From CAZRZN01 sp964604565 (GTDB lineage Bacteria > Pseudomonadota > Alphaproteobacteria > Rhodobacterales > Rhodobacteraceae), in contig CAZRZN010000029.1 in the NCBI GenBank assembly GCA_964604565.1, forward strand, positions 1 to 27,906: a DNA stretch of 27,906 nt, given 5' to 3'. This document shows positions 1 to 8,176 of this stretch, piece after piece. Within the stretch, counting starts at the first letter, position 1. Every line of letters starts with the position of its first letter. Under the pieces are notes generated by a model. It saw only the letters and a program-made list of their open reading frames with translations, was not told the DNA's origin and made no database searches. The position numbers were made by a program, and so were the translations under genes.

Positions 1-1250
1 CGGTCGCCTCGCCCGGTCTGCTGCGCGCGCAGGCGTCGGACATCAATCTTCAGACTTGGTCTGCCGCTGTCGATACCGTGCAAAGCCATGTGGCCGCCTT
101 TACCGCCGAGACGGGTTTGGGCGTCGATTACGGCAATTCGCCCTACGCGCAGTATCGTGACGCGATGGTGACGAAATTTGTCGGTGGTGCGCCGCTCGAC
201 ATGATGTGGGTTTCGGACGCATGGCTGCCCGAATGGGCGGAGGCGGGATGGATCGCCCCGATCAACGATATCGATTATCTGATGGCCTACAACGCCGACG
301 CCAATGACTTCTGCACCAATTCGATGACCTATGGCGGCAAGCAATACGGCCTGACGTATTACAGCGATTACATGGCCTTCTTCTACGATGCCGAAAAGGT
401 CGCCGCCGCCGGCTTCGATGGTCCGCCGACGACTTGGGCCGAAGTGGTCGAGCAATCGCTGGCCATGAAGGAACAGGGCATTTCGGATTATCCGATGATG
501 CTGGCCATGGCGCAGGAAAGCTGGTTGATCGAATTCATTTCGGCGCTGGTCTTTTCGCACGGCGGCCGGTTCACCGACGAAGACGGTGCATCGATCATGG
601 AATCCTCCCCCGGTGTGCAGGAGGCGCTGCAATGGGTGATGGATGCAGTCAACACGCATCAGATCATCTCACCCGCCTGCGTCGAAACCGGCGAGCTGAA
701 TGGGTTGAAGGCGTTTTCGTCGGGCAATCATGCCTTTGCCATGGTGGCGAAATACCGTCTTCGGACGCTCAACGACCCGGAGCAGTCGGCCATCGCGGGC
801 AATGTCAGGCAGGCGATGATGCCGATGGGGCCGAACGGATCCCATGAGACCGTGGGCTGGATGCGGTTCCATGGCATGTCGTCCGCTGCGGCCGCCGACG
901 CGACACGCAAGGCCAATACCGCCAAGCTGATGGAATGGTTCGGCGGCAAGGCGAATGGCGAATACAAGTTCCAGAAGCTGCTGTTCCTCGATATCGGGGC
1001 GGGCTTTGGTGTGGAGCCGCTGTTCGACGACCCGGAGGTGCGCGCCGCCTATGATTCTTACGGCGATGTCGACATGATCCAGGCGCAGCAGGCGCTCGCG
1101 CTCAAGAAAGACGTGGTCACGCCGTGGTTCGGTGAATGGAACGAGACGAACGGATCGGCATGGCAATCCGCCATCATCGGCAACACCGATGCCGCCTCGG
1201 CGATCAAGGCGTCGTCCGACCTGTGGACTGAACTGCGCGACGACTACTGA
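1..1250 (+). CDS. CUT1-type ABC transporter substrate-binding protein (5' partial)
   Basis: Periplasmic solute-binding protein of the family 1 (MalE/UgpB-like) type that delivers a sugar, polyol or related solute to the permeases encoded next. The frame is open from base 3, so the start codon lies left of the window; about 415 residues are visible. The first visible residues (VASPGLLRAQASD) look like the end of an export signal with an A-x-A-like cleavage region. The mature part then shows the usual family 1 pattern: a DMMWVSDAWLPEWAEAGWIAPI stretch split over the first lobe, then YGLTYYSDYMAFFYDAEKV, and a Trp-rich C-terminal lobe. The next gene starts 73 bp downstream after a hairpin. A GTG at 78 is in frame but cuts into the fold, so it is not the start. 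The substrate cannot be read from sequence. Confidence 0.9.
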   Translation, partial: VASPGLLRAQASDINLQTWSAAVDTVQSHVAAFTAETGLGVDYGNSPYAQYRDAMVTKFVGGAPLDMMWVSDAWLPEWAEAGWIAPINDIDYLMAYNADANDFCTNSMTYGGKQYGLTYYSDYMAFFYDAEKVAAAGFDGPPTTWAEVVEQSLAMKEQGISDYPMMLAMAQESWLIEFISALVFSHGGRFTDEDGASIMESSPGVQEALQWVMDAVNTHQIISPACVETGELNGLKAFSSGNHAFAMVAKYRLRTLNDPEQSAIAGNVRQAMMPMGPNGSHETVGWMRFHGMSSAAAADATRKANTAKLMEWFGGKANGEYKFQKLLFLDIGAGFGVEPLFDDPEVRAAYDSYGDVDMIQAQQALALKKDVVTPWFGEWNETNGSAWQSAIIGNTDAASAIKASSDLWTELRDDY

Positions 1251-1259
1251 CGTTCTTCG

Positions 1260-1293
1260 GGCGGCGTGGGCATCGTCTCGCGCCGCCTTTTCC
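1260..1293 (+). terminator. Intercistronic hairpin after binding-protein gene
   Basis: Perfect 7-bp arms GGCGGCG (1260-1266) and CGCCGCC (1281-1287). The stem extends inward by four more pairs, two of them G-U, leaving a loop of about 6 nt. TTTTCC follows directly. It begins 9 bp after the binding-protein stop and ends before the permease ribosome binding site. It probably acts as a partial terminator or a 3' mRNA stabiliser, so that more binding protein than permease is made. Confidence 0.6.
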
Positions 1294-1323
1294 TGATCAA
1301 TCCCTGCTTCCGGAGGATCGCCA

Positions 1324-2244
1324 GTGACCGCGTCCGCCCTTGCCCGCGACCGCAAACCCGGCCTGTGGGACCGTTTCGGGTATGAGGAACGCAGCGCCGT
1401 GCTTTTTCTTGCACCGGTGATGACCGTTCTGATGGCGGTCGCGGTCTTCCCAATTCTCTATTCCTTCTACGTCAGCCTGTTCCGGATCAAGCTGACGCGC
1501 CCGAACCGGCAGCCCTTTGTCTGGTTCGAGAATTACACCGACCTGCTGGGGGACCATGAATTCTGGATGTCGGTGGGCAAGACGGTGACATTCACCGTAA
1601 CCTCCGTTGCCTCTATCGCGCTGATTTCCTTGCTGATTGCCTTGCTGTTGAACGAACAGTTCAAGGGGCGGCGTTTCCTGTCGACCATCCTGCTGATCCC
1701 TTGGGCCATTCCCTATGTCGCCAATGCGCTGATGTGGAAATGGATCTACGACTCCGGTTATGGCGCGCTGAACGGCGTGCTGTATCAGATGGATTTCATC
1801 GACAAATACATGGTCTGGCTGGGCGATCAGGACAAAACCCTGATGCTGATTGCCAACGCCTTTGTCTGGAAGGAGGTCCCGCTGGCCACCATCCTGCTGC
1901 TGGTCACGCTGAAATCCATTCCCGACGATCTTTACAGCGCCGCGCGGGTCGATGGGGCCACGGTCTGGCAGCGGTTTATCCACGTCACGCTGCCCGCGAT
2001 GCGGCCCGGATTCATGCTGGTGATGATTTACGAAACGATGATGGCGATCCGGCATTTCGATCTTTTCTTTGTCCTGACCGAAGGCGGACCCGGCAGTGCA
2101 TCGCATGTCCTGTCGTGGCACATCTATGTGGAGACATTCCGCAACCTGTCCTTCGGCAGCGGCGCGGCGATGTCCTACATTCTGGCGCTGGCCACCTTCG
2201 GGCTGTCGTATTTCTTTATCCGCACCCTGGGACGGAGACTGTGA
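1324..2244 (+). CDS. CUT1 ABC transporter permease, MalF/UgpA type
   Basis: Inner-membrane permease subunit of the sugar-type importer, 306 residues. A first membrane segment at about residues 27-50 is followed by several more hydrophobic helices. The cytoplasmic EAA coupling loop that contacts the ATPase is visible at about residues 204-224 (YSAARVDGATVWQRFIHVTLP). The GTG start is preceded by GGAGG at a usual distance ('cttccggaggatcgccagtg'). The stop overlaps the ATG of the second permease by one base (TGATG), indicating translational coupling. It would pair with the 2244-3218 product to form the channel. Confidence 0.92.
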   Translation: MTASALARDRKPGLWDRFGYEERSAVLFLAPVMTVLMAVAVFPILYSFYVSLFRIKLTRPNRQPFVWFENYTDLLGDHEFWMSVGKTVTFTVTSVASIALISLLIALLLNEQFKGRRFLSTILLIPWAIPYVANALMWKWIYDSGYGALNGVLYQMDFIDKYMVWLGDQDKTLMLIANAFVWKEVPLATILLLVTLKSIPDDLYSAARVDGATVWQRFIHVTLPAMRPGFMLVMIYETMMAIRHFDLFFVLTEGGPGSASHVLSWHIYVETFRNLSFGSGAAMSYILALATFGLSYFFIRTLGRRL

Positions 2245-3218
2245 TGGAGGCGGAGATCCGGATATCGGAAAAATCCCGTCAGGATGCCGTTGGCTTTCGC
2301 CGTGCGCGCCTGCGGGCGCTGTGGGTGCGGCGGATGGTGATCTTTGTCAGTGCCGTGATCCTGTCGATCTATGTCCTCGCGCCCGTGGCATGGCTGGTGT
2401 CCTCATCGGTCCAGACCGAGGCGGAGATCACGTCGGTGCCGCCGCATTGGATCCCCGAAGAACCGACCTTGCAGAACTACGAGGCGATCTTTCTGGCCAC
2501 CGAGGATGAGGAAATCACCTATGAGAACCGCAGCGGGGTCGACCCTGTTTCTGGCGGGTTCATCCCCTCGACGGCGAAAAACCTGCTGCCCGCGATGGGC
2601 AACAGTTTCATCGTGGCCTGCGCGGTGGTGGTTCTGAACCTGCTGGTGGGCGTGCCGGCCGCCTACGCCATCGCCAAGATCCGCTTCATGGCGCGCAATG
2701 CGTCGGTCTATTTCATCCTCACGACGCGGGTGATCCCCGACATCGCGCTGGTGGTGCCGTTCTTTCTGGTGATCAAGAACCTTGGCCTTCTGGACACCCT
2801 GCCATCGCTGATCATCACCTATCTGGCGGTGACCGTGCCCTTTACCGTCTTCATCCTCGTGCAGTATTTCGAGGGGCTGCCGGATGAACTGGACAAGGCC
2901 GCGCGTGTCGACGGCTGTTCGCGCCTTCAGGCGCTGATTCATGTCTATCTGCCGCTGTCGCTGCCGTCTCTGGTGGCGGTGGTCCTGTTCACCTTCCTGA
3001 CCAGCTGGAACGAATTCCTGCTGGCGCTGATGTTCACCCAGACCGAAGCCTCGCAGACGCTGCCCATCCTGCTGGCCGCCTTCACTTCCGATTTTACCAT
3101 CAGCTTTTCGTTCATCAACGCCGCGGGCGTGCTGGCCATCGTGCCGCCCGTCATCGTGGCCATCGTGTTCGAACGCTACATCGTCTCCGGCTTGACCGCG
3201 GGCGCGGTCAAGGGCTGA
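2244..3218 (+). CDS. CUT1 ABC transporter permease, MalG/UgpE type
   Basis: Second inner-membrane permease of the same importer, 324 residues. The start is the ATG overlapping the previous stop; the frame is open much further upstream, but that part overlaps the first permease and is not real. The first membrane segment is at about residues 30-53. A fairly long polar periplasmic loop (about 54-118) precedes the remaining helices. The EAA loop is at about residues 213-241 (DELDKAARVDGCSRLQALIH). The C-terminal region TSWNEFLLALMFT is typical of MalG-like permeases. The ATPase gene starts 13 bp downstream. Confidence 0.92.
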   Translation: MEAEIRISEKSRQDAVGFRRARLRALWVRRMVIFVSAVILSIYVLAPVAWLVSSSVQTEAEITSVPPHWIPEEPTLQNYEAIFLATEDEEITYENRSGVDPVSGGFIPSTAKNLLPAMGNSFIVACAVVVLNLLVGVPAAYAIAKIRFMARNASVYFILTTRVIPDIALVVPFFLVIKNLGLLDTLPSLIITYLAVTVPFTVFILVQYFEGLPDELDKAARVDGCSRLQALIHVYLPLSLPSLVAVVLFTFLTSWNEFLLALMFTQTEASQTLPILLAAFTSDFTISFSFINAAGVLAIVPPVIVAIVFERYIVSGLTAGAVKG

Positions 3219-3231
3219 GAAAGGACCAAAC

Positions 3232-4347
3232 GTGGCGCGTATCCTGTTCAACAAAGTCAACAAACGCTATGCCAACGGCTTTCACGCGGTGAAAGACCTG
3301 ACGCTGGAAATCCGTGACAAGGAATTCATGGTGCTACTGGGGCCGTCCGGCTGCGGCAAGTCCACGACGTTGAACATGATCGCCGGACTGGAAGAGCTTT
3401 CCGACGGCGAGCTGCTGTTCGACGATCGCATCGTCAATGACGCCCCCCCGCATGAGCGCGACGTGGCAATGGTGTTCCAGTCCTACGCCCTTTATCCGCA
3501 CAAGTCCGTGTATGAGAACATCGCCTTCGGATTGCGTATGCGGCGGATGGCGAAGTCAGAGATTGACACCCGTGTGCGCGATGCTGCCGAACGGCTGGAA
3601 ATTACGCATCTTCTGGACAGCCGCCCGGGCAACCTGTCAGGCGGGCAGCGGCAGCGGGTGGCTCTCGGTCGGGCCATGGTGCGTGAACCGTCGGTCTTCC
3701 TAATGGACGAGCCGCTATCGAATCTGGATGCCGCGCTGCGCATTTCGATGCGGGCGGAGATCAAGGAACTGCACCGGTCTATGCAGACCACGTTCGTCTT
3801 TGTCACCCACGATCAGGCAGAGGCGCTGACGCTGGCCGACCGCATTGTGGTGATGCGCGATGGTGTTGTGCAGCAGATCGGCACGCCTGACGAGATTTAT
3901 GAGCGCCCGCAGAATACCTTTGTCGCGTCTTTCCTCGGCAGTCCGCCGATTAACTATCTCGACGGCAGAATCGAAATGACGGCGGGCGGTGGCCTCTTTC
4001 GCCGGGGCGATTTGTCCCTGCGTCTGCCCCAGCACGTCGCCGAGCGCCTTGAGGGTCAGGGCGGGCGGTCGGTCCGGCTGGGGATCCGGGCCGAGGATGT
4101 CGACGAGCGCAGAGAGGGCGGCAAGGATGACGTTCTGAGCGCGCGGGTCATTTCGGTGCTGCCCATCGGGTCGGATCAGTATCTGGGGGTTCGGTTCGAC
4201 AAGCAGGAACTGTTTTTCAGGGTGGGCAAGGATCTGCGCCACAAACCCGGTGAAACCGTCGATCTGACCGTCGATCTCAGCCGCCTGCATGTGTTCGATC
4301 CGGAGACCACCAGATCCCTGATCTGGGGGGACAGTGCGTCACAGTGA
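3232..4347 (+). CDS. CUT1 ABC transporter ATPase, MalK/UgpC type
   Basis: Cytoplasmic ATPase that powers the importer, 371 residues. In order: Walker A GPSGCGKST (37-45), Q-loop VFQSYALYPH (Q83), signature LSGGQ (135-139), Walker B FLMDEP (156-161) and switch His in VTHDQAEAL (H193). A C-terminal regulatory region of about 130 residues of the MalK/UgpC (OB/TOBE-like) type follows. The GTG start follows an AAGGA ribosome binding site. The TGA stop overlaps the GTG start of the FAD subunit gene (GTGA), so transporter and oxidase genes belong to one transcript. All catalytic motifs are intact. CUT1 importers normally use this ATPase as a homodimer. Confidence 0.95.
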   Translation: MARILFNKVNKRYANGFHAVKDLTLEIRDKEFMVLLGPSGCGKSTTLNMIAGLEELSDGELLFDDRIVNDAPPHERDVAMVFQSYALYPHKSVYENIAFGLRMRRMAKSEIDTRVRDAAERLEITHLLDSRPGNLSGGQRQRVALGRAMVREPSVFLMDEPLSNLDAALRISMRAEIKELHRSMQTTFVFVTHDQAEALTLADRIVVMRDGVVQQIGTPDEIYERPQNTFVASFLGSPPINYLDGRIEMTAGGGLFRRGDLSLRLPQHVAERLEGQGGRSVRLGIRAEDVDERREGGKDDVLSARVISVLPIGSDQYLGVRFDKQELFFRVGKDLRHKPGETVDLTVDLSRLHVFDPETTRSLIWGDSASQ

Positions 4348-5228
4348 AACCCGCCGCTTTCACATATCACCGTCCCGGGACGCTCGACGCCGCCCTTGCC
4401 CTGCTGGAACGTCATGGCGAGGGGGCGCAGATCCTCGCGGGTGGGCAAAGCCTTGGACCTCTGTTGAACCTGCGCATGGCGTTTCCCGACCATGTAATCG
4501 ACATCAACGATCTGACCGGCCTCGATCACATGCAGCGGCGGGACGACCGTTTCGAGATCGGTGCGTTGGCGCGGCACCACGATGTCGCCACATCTCCCGA
4601 GGTGCGCCGCCATGTGCCCTTGCTGGCTGCGGCGGTCGGCACCATCGGACATTACGCGATCCGCCAGCGTGGGACCATGGGCGGCAGCATCGTGCAGGCG
4701 GATCCGGCGTCGCAGATCCCGCTGATCGCGATAACGCTTGATGCTGATATCTGCATCCTGTCGCGTGGCGGCACCCGGACGGTGCCTGCGGCGGAGTTCA
4801 TGCGGGGCGCGATGGAGGTCGCCTTGGAGGATGGTGAAATCGTGACCGCTCTCCGCTTTCCGGTGCAATCGGACCCGCAGCGCTGGGCATTTCGCAATTT
4901 TTGCCGCAGGCGGGGGGACTACGCGCTTGCCAGCGTGGCGCTGACCCTTGCCCTCGAAACGGACGGACGCCTGCGCGAGCTTCGGTGCTGTGTGGGGGGG
5001 ACCGCGCCTGTGCCCGTGCGCATGACCAAGGTCGAAACCGCCGCGCAGGGTGCCTGTCACGACGCTGCCTGGCAGGCCGAAACTGCCCGCCGGATCGCGG
5101 CGGAGGTTCCGGCCGGTGACGATCCACAGGCAACGAAGACCTTCCGCCGAGATATTGTCGAAGTTTTGGCCGCCCGCGCCTTGGCAGACGCGCTGACAGA
5201 TCCTGAAGCAGGGAGGGCATCCGCATGA
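4344..5228 (+). CDS. Molybdenum hydroxylase FAD-binding (medium) subunit, CoxM/XdhB-like
   Basis: FAD subunit of a CODH/xanthine dehydrogenase family enzyme, 294 residues, close to the usual size. It takes electrons from the iron-sulfur subunit and passes them to an acceptor. FAD-contact motifs of the family are present: AGGQSLGPLLNLRMA near residues 32-46 and RQRGTMGGSIVQADP at about residues 108-122. The GTG start overlaps the end of the ATPase gene by four bases and the stop overlaps the next ATG by four bases. That arrangement shows the oxidase and transporter are expressed together. Which substrate is oxidised cannot be told from this subunit. Confidence 0.92.
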   Translation: MKPAAFTYHRPGTLDAALALLERHGEGAQILAGGQSLGPLLNLRMAFPDHVIDINDLTGLDHMQRRDDRFEIGALARHHDVATSPEVRRHVPLLAAAVGTIGHYAIRQRGTMGGSIVQADPASQIPLIAITLDADICILSRGGTRTVPAAEFMRGAMEVALEDGEIVTALRFPVQSDPQRWAFRNFCRRRGDYALASVALTLALETDGRLRELRCCVGGTAPVPVRMTKVETAAQGACHDAAWQAETARRIAAEVPAGDDPQATKTFRRDIVEVLAARALADALTDPEAGRASA

Positions 5229-5719
5229 CACCTCCGGCTCGACAGGAGATCACGCTTTCCGTGAACGGTCAGGCGCACAGCCTGTCCGTGCCCCCGCGCA
5301 AGCTGTTGTCCGATACGCTCCGCGAGGATCTATTGCTGACGGGCACCCATGTCGGCTGCGAACATGGGGTCTGCGGGGCCTGCACGGTGTTGATAGACGG
5401 GCGCCCCGCGCGCAGTTGCCTGACCTTTGCCGTGCAGATGGAAAGGCATGAGATCACGACCATCGAGGCGGTTTCCGAAAACGGTCAATTCAGCCCGCTG
5501 CAACAGGCGCTGCATGATCATCACGCGCTGCAATGCGGGTTCTGCACCGCCGGAATCGTGATGACGTTTCAGGCGTTTCTGGCCGATGTGCCGGACCCGA
5601 CCGAGGATGAAGTGCGCGACGTGCTGTCCGGCAATCTGTGCCGCTGCACAGGCTATGAACCCATCGTCGCGGCGATCCTTGCGGCGGCAAAGGCGCTGCG
5701 CGAGGGGGCCGCCCCATGA
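5225..5719 (+). CDS. Molybdenum hydroxylase [2Fe-2S] (small) subunit, CoxS-like
   Basis: Electron-transfer subunit with two [2Fe-2S] clusters, 164 residues, normal for the family. The N-terminal plant-ferredoxin-like cluster is held by C45, C50, C53 and C65 (GCEHGVCGACTVLIDG and RSC). The C-terminal helical domain carries C104, C107, C139 and C141 (LQCGFCTAG and NLCRCTGYEPIV). All eight cysteines are present, so the subunit should be functional. No signal peptide is visible, so the enzyme is probably cytoplasmic. It overlaps both neighbours by ATGA junctions. Confidence 0.96.
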   Translation: MTPPARQEITLSVNGQAHSLSVPPRKLLSDTLREDLLLTGTHVGCEHGVCGACTVLIDGRPARSCLTFAVQMERHEITTIEAVSENGQFSPLQQALHDHHALQCGFCTAGIVMTFQAFLADVPDPTEDEVRDVLSGNLCRCTGYEPIVAAILAAAKALREGAAP

Positions 5720-8103
5720 ACGGTGACGGTCCCTTTACCCAGATCGGCCGCGCGTTGCCCCGTAAGGAGGATCGGCGTCTCCTGCTGGGCAAGGGGCGAT
5801 TTCTGGACGACATCGTGGTGCCGGGTGCGCTGCATGTCTGCTTTGTTCGCTCACCCCACGCCCACGCCCGGATTCTTGGGATAGATGTTGATGCGGCACA
5901 GGCTCTGCCGGGTGTCGTCGGGGTCTTTACCGGGAAGGATCTGGCCGCTTGGACGACGCCGCTGCGCCTTGCGCCGCCCATCGAGGGGCTGCAACCGGTC
6001 GAGATGACGACTCTGCCGGTCGACAAGGTCCGGTTTCAAGGCGATCCGGTGGCCTGTATCGTTGCCATCGACCGCTATGTGGCCGAAGACGCGCTGGAGC
6101 TGGTCGAGGTGGACTATGACCCGCTGGAGGCGGTTGTCGATCTTGAGAGCGCGCTGGCGCCGGAGGCACCGCTGGTGGACGATGACCTCTCGTCGAACCT
6201 CGTGTCGCACCAGACATTTGCCGCCGGCGATGTCACCGCGCGCCAAGCCGAAGCCGATGCGATCGTCGAGGCGCGCTTCGGCTTGCATCGCCACACCCAC
6301 GCGCCGCTGGAAACCCGCGGCTGCCTCGCGGATTGGGACGAGGGGCGCGAACATCTGACGTTTCGCATCGGGACGCAGGCGCCGCACCCTCTCCGCTCGC
6401 AACTGGCAGGCCGCATGGGCCTGTCGGAGTCGCAGATCACCGTGATCAGCCCCGATATCGGAGGGGCCTTCGGCCAGAAGATCGCCCTGTACCGCGAAGA
6501 GCTGTGCGTCGCGGCATTGTCACGCCATCTGGGCCGGCCTGTCCGCTGGCGCGAGGACCGGCTGGAGAATCTGACCGCCGCCAGCCACGCGCGCGAGGCG
6601 GTGTGCAGGACGCGCGCTTCGGTCACCGCCGAGGGGCGCATTCTTGGCCTTGAACTCTGGATGTCGGAAGATTTCGGCGCCTATTGCTTTTATCCCGCGA
6701 ACTACATGGCGCGGGTCGTGGCGATGATCCTGACCGGTCCCTACCGGATCGCCGATTATGCCTATGACGTCCGCGTGGCGCTGACGAACAAATGCGGCAA
6801 CGGGCCGATGCGCGCGCCGATGGCCATCACCAGCTGGGTCATGGACGGCACTGTGGATGCCATCGCGCGGCAATTGCGGCTGGACCCGCTGGAAGTGCGT
6901 CGGCGCAACATGCTCCGCGCGTCGGATCTCCCCCACACCATGGCCACCGGCGAGGTGCTGGAGGACATAACCCCGCTGGAAACGCTGGATGCCGCGGTCG
7001 CGGAGATCGACGTCGCCGGCTTTCGCACCCGTCAGGAGGATGGCAGGTCGCGCGGCAGGTATCTTGGCCTTGGCGTATGCACGGTCGTGGAGTCCACGAC
7101 CTATGGCTCGCAGTTCTACAAGGCTGCCGGGATCCCCGGATCCGGGCATGAGGCCGCGTGGGTCCGGATCGAACCCAGTGGGGCGGTCAATGCCTCGGTC
7201 GGCTTGATGGGCAGCGGACAGGGCTACGAGTCGCCCCTGTCCCAAGCCGTGGCCGAAGGGCTGGGCGTCACGGCGGAGGCGGTGCGGGTGACGATGGGGG
7301 ATACCGATGTGGCCCCCTACGGCATGGGTAGCCGGGGCGGCCGCGGTGCCGTGGCCGGCGGTGGAACCCTCTTCCTGTGCGCGCAAAAGGCCCGCGCGCA
7401 TGTCCTGCGGCTTGCCGCGCATATCCTGAACCTCAACGATGTGGATGGGTTGCGCCTGACAGAGGCCCGCATCGAGCGCCGGGTGGATGAGAGTTGGACA
7501 GGCACCGGCCTGACCTTGGCCGATATTGCCCGCCGCGCCTATCTGGACCCGACCGCGCTGCCGGAGGGCATGGCGCCGGGGCTCGACTTTTCGTTGACCT
7601 ACGATCCCCCGCCGATGACCTACTCCAATGCCACCCATGCCTGCGAGGTGGAGCTGGACCCTGCGACGGGCGTGATCCGGATCCTGCGCTATCTGGTGGC
7701 GGAGGACTGCGGCACGGTGCTCAATCCGATCGTGGTGCGAGGTCAGCAACAAGGGGCCGTTGCCATGGGCCTGAGCGGTGCGCTGTTCGAGGAAGTGGTC
7801 TATGACGGCGAGGGGCAGAACCTGTCGGCCACGCTGGGGGATTACATGATCGCCACCGCGACCGAGACACCGAATATCGAGATCCTGCCGCTTCATACGC
7901 CGAACAGCCGCACGCCGGCGGGGATCAAGGGCATGGCCGAGGGGGGCATCATGGGGGGAATCGGCGCGTTGGCCAACGCGGTCAACGATGCGCTTGCGCC
8001 CTTTGGCGTCGTGGCCGATCAGATGCCCTTGTCGCCGCAGCGTCTGCGCGCCTTGTTGCGCGACGCGTCATCGCGGACCGCAGGCCCATCCTCGTCCGAA
8101 TGA
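5716..8103 (+). CDS. Molybdenum hydroxylase catalytic (large) subunit, CoxL/aldehyde oxidase-like
   Basis: Catalytic subunit that binds the molybdopterin cofactor, 795 residues, full length. The N-terminal a/b hammerhead domain covers about residues 20-140 (GKGRFLDDIVVPGALHVCFVRSPHAHA). The Mo-cofactor motif GGAFGQK is at 249-255, a Gly-rich loop MGSRGGRGAVAGGGT at 537-551, and the catalytic glutamate is probably E742 in GMAEGGIMGG. It lacks the Form I CODH loop (AYxCSFR), so it is not expected to be an aerobic CO dehydrogenase. The corresponding segment reads CGNGPMRAPMA (360-370), which also departs from the common YRG-type loop of Form II and aldehyde/xanthine enzymes. No XdhC/CoxD-type maturation gene is in view; one may lie elsewhere. 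The link to a CUT1 importer suggests a sugar-, polyol- or aldehyde-like substrate, but that is inference. Confidence 0.92.
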   Translation: MNGDGPFTQIGRALPRKEDRRLLLGKGRFLDDIVVPGALHVCFVRSPHAHARILGIDVDAAQALPGVVGVFTGKDLAAWTTPLRLAPPIEGLQPVEMTTLPVDKVRFQGDPVACIVAIDRYVAEDALELVEVDYDPLEAVVDLESALAPEAPLVDDDLSSNLVSHQTFAAGDVTARQAEADAIVEARFGLHRHTHAPLETRGCLADWDEGREHLTFRIGTQAPHPLRSQLAGRMGLSESQITVISPDIGGAFGQKIALYREELCVAALSRHLGRPVRWREDRLENLTAASHAREAVCRTRASVTAEGRILGLELWMSEDFGAYCFYPANYMARVVAMILTGPYRIADYAYDVRVALTNKCGNGPMRAPMAITSWVMDGTVDAIARQLRLDPLEVRRRNMLRASDLPHTMATGEVLEDITPLETLDAAVAEIDVAGFRTRQEDGRSRGRYLGLGVCTVVESTTYGSQFYKAAGIPGSGHEAAWVRIEPSGAVNASVGLMGSGQGYESPLSQAVAEGLGVTAEAVRVTMGDTDVAPYGMGSRGGRGAVAGGGTLFLCAQKARAHVLRLAAHILNLNDVDGLRLTEARIERRVDESWTGTGLTLADIARRAYLDPTALPEGMAPGLDFSLTYDPPPMTYSNATHACEVELDPATGVIRILRYLVAEDCGTVLNPIVVRGQQQGAVAMGLSGALFEEVVYDGEGQNLSATLGDYMIATATETPNIEILPLHTPNSRTPAGIKGMAEGGIMGGIGALANAVNDALAPFGVVADQMPLSPQRLRALLRDASSRTAGPSSSE

Positions 8104-8176
8104 CACGGGATGGCACAGCACGTCCGAATGAATTCCGTGGACCGTAACGCCGCGCCCGTCCGACACGCTGTTCTTT

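Noticed and set aside
6520..7896. Minus-strand open frame (458 codons) opposite the Mo subunit
   Set aside because: Antisense to the catalytic subunit, with no motif or ribosome binding site.
5716..8103. Aerobic CO dehydrogenase (Form I CoxL)
   Set aside because: The AYxCSFR active-site loop is absent, so a CO-oxidising role is not supported.
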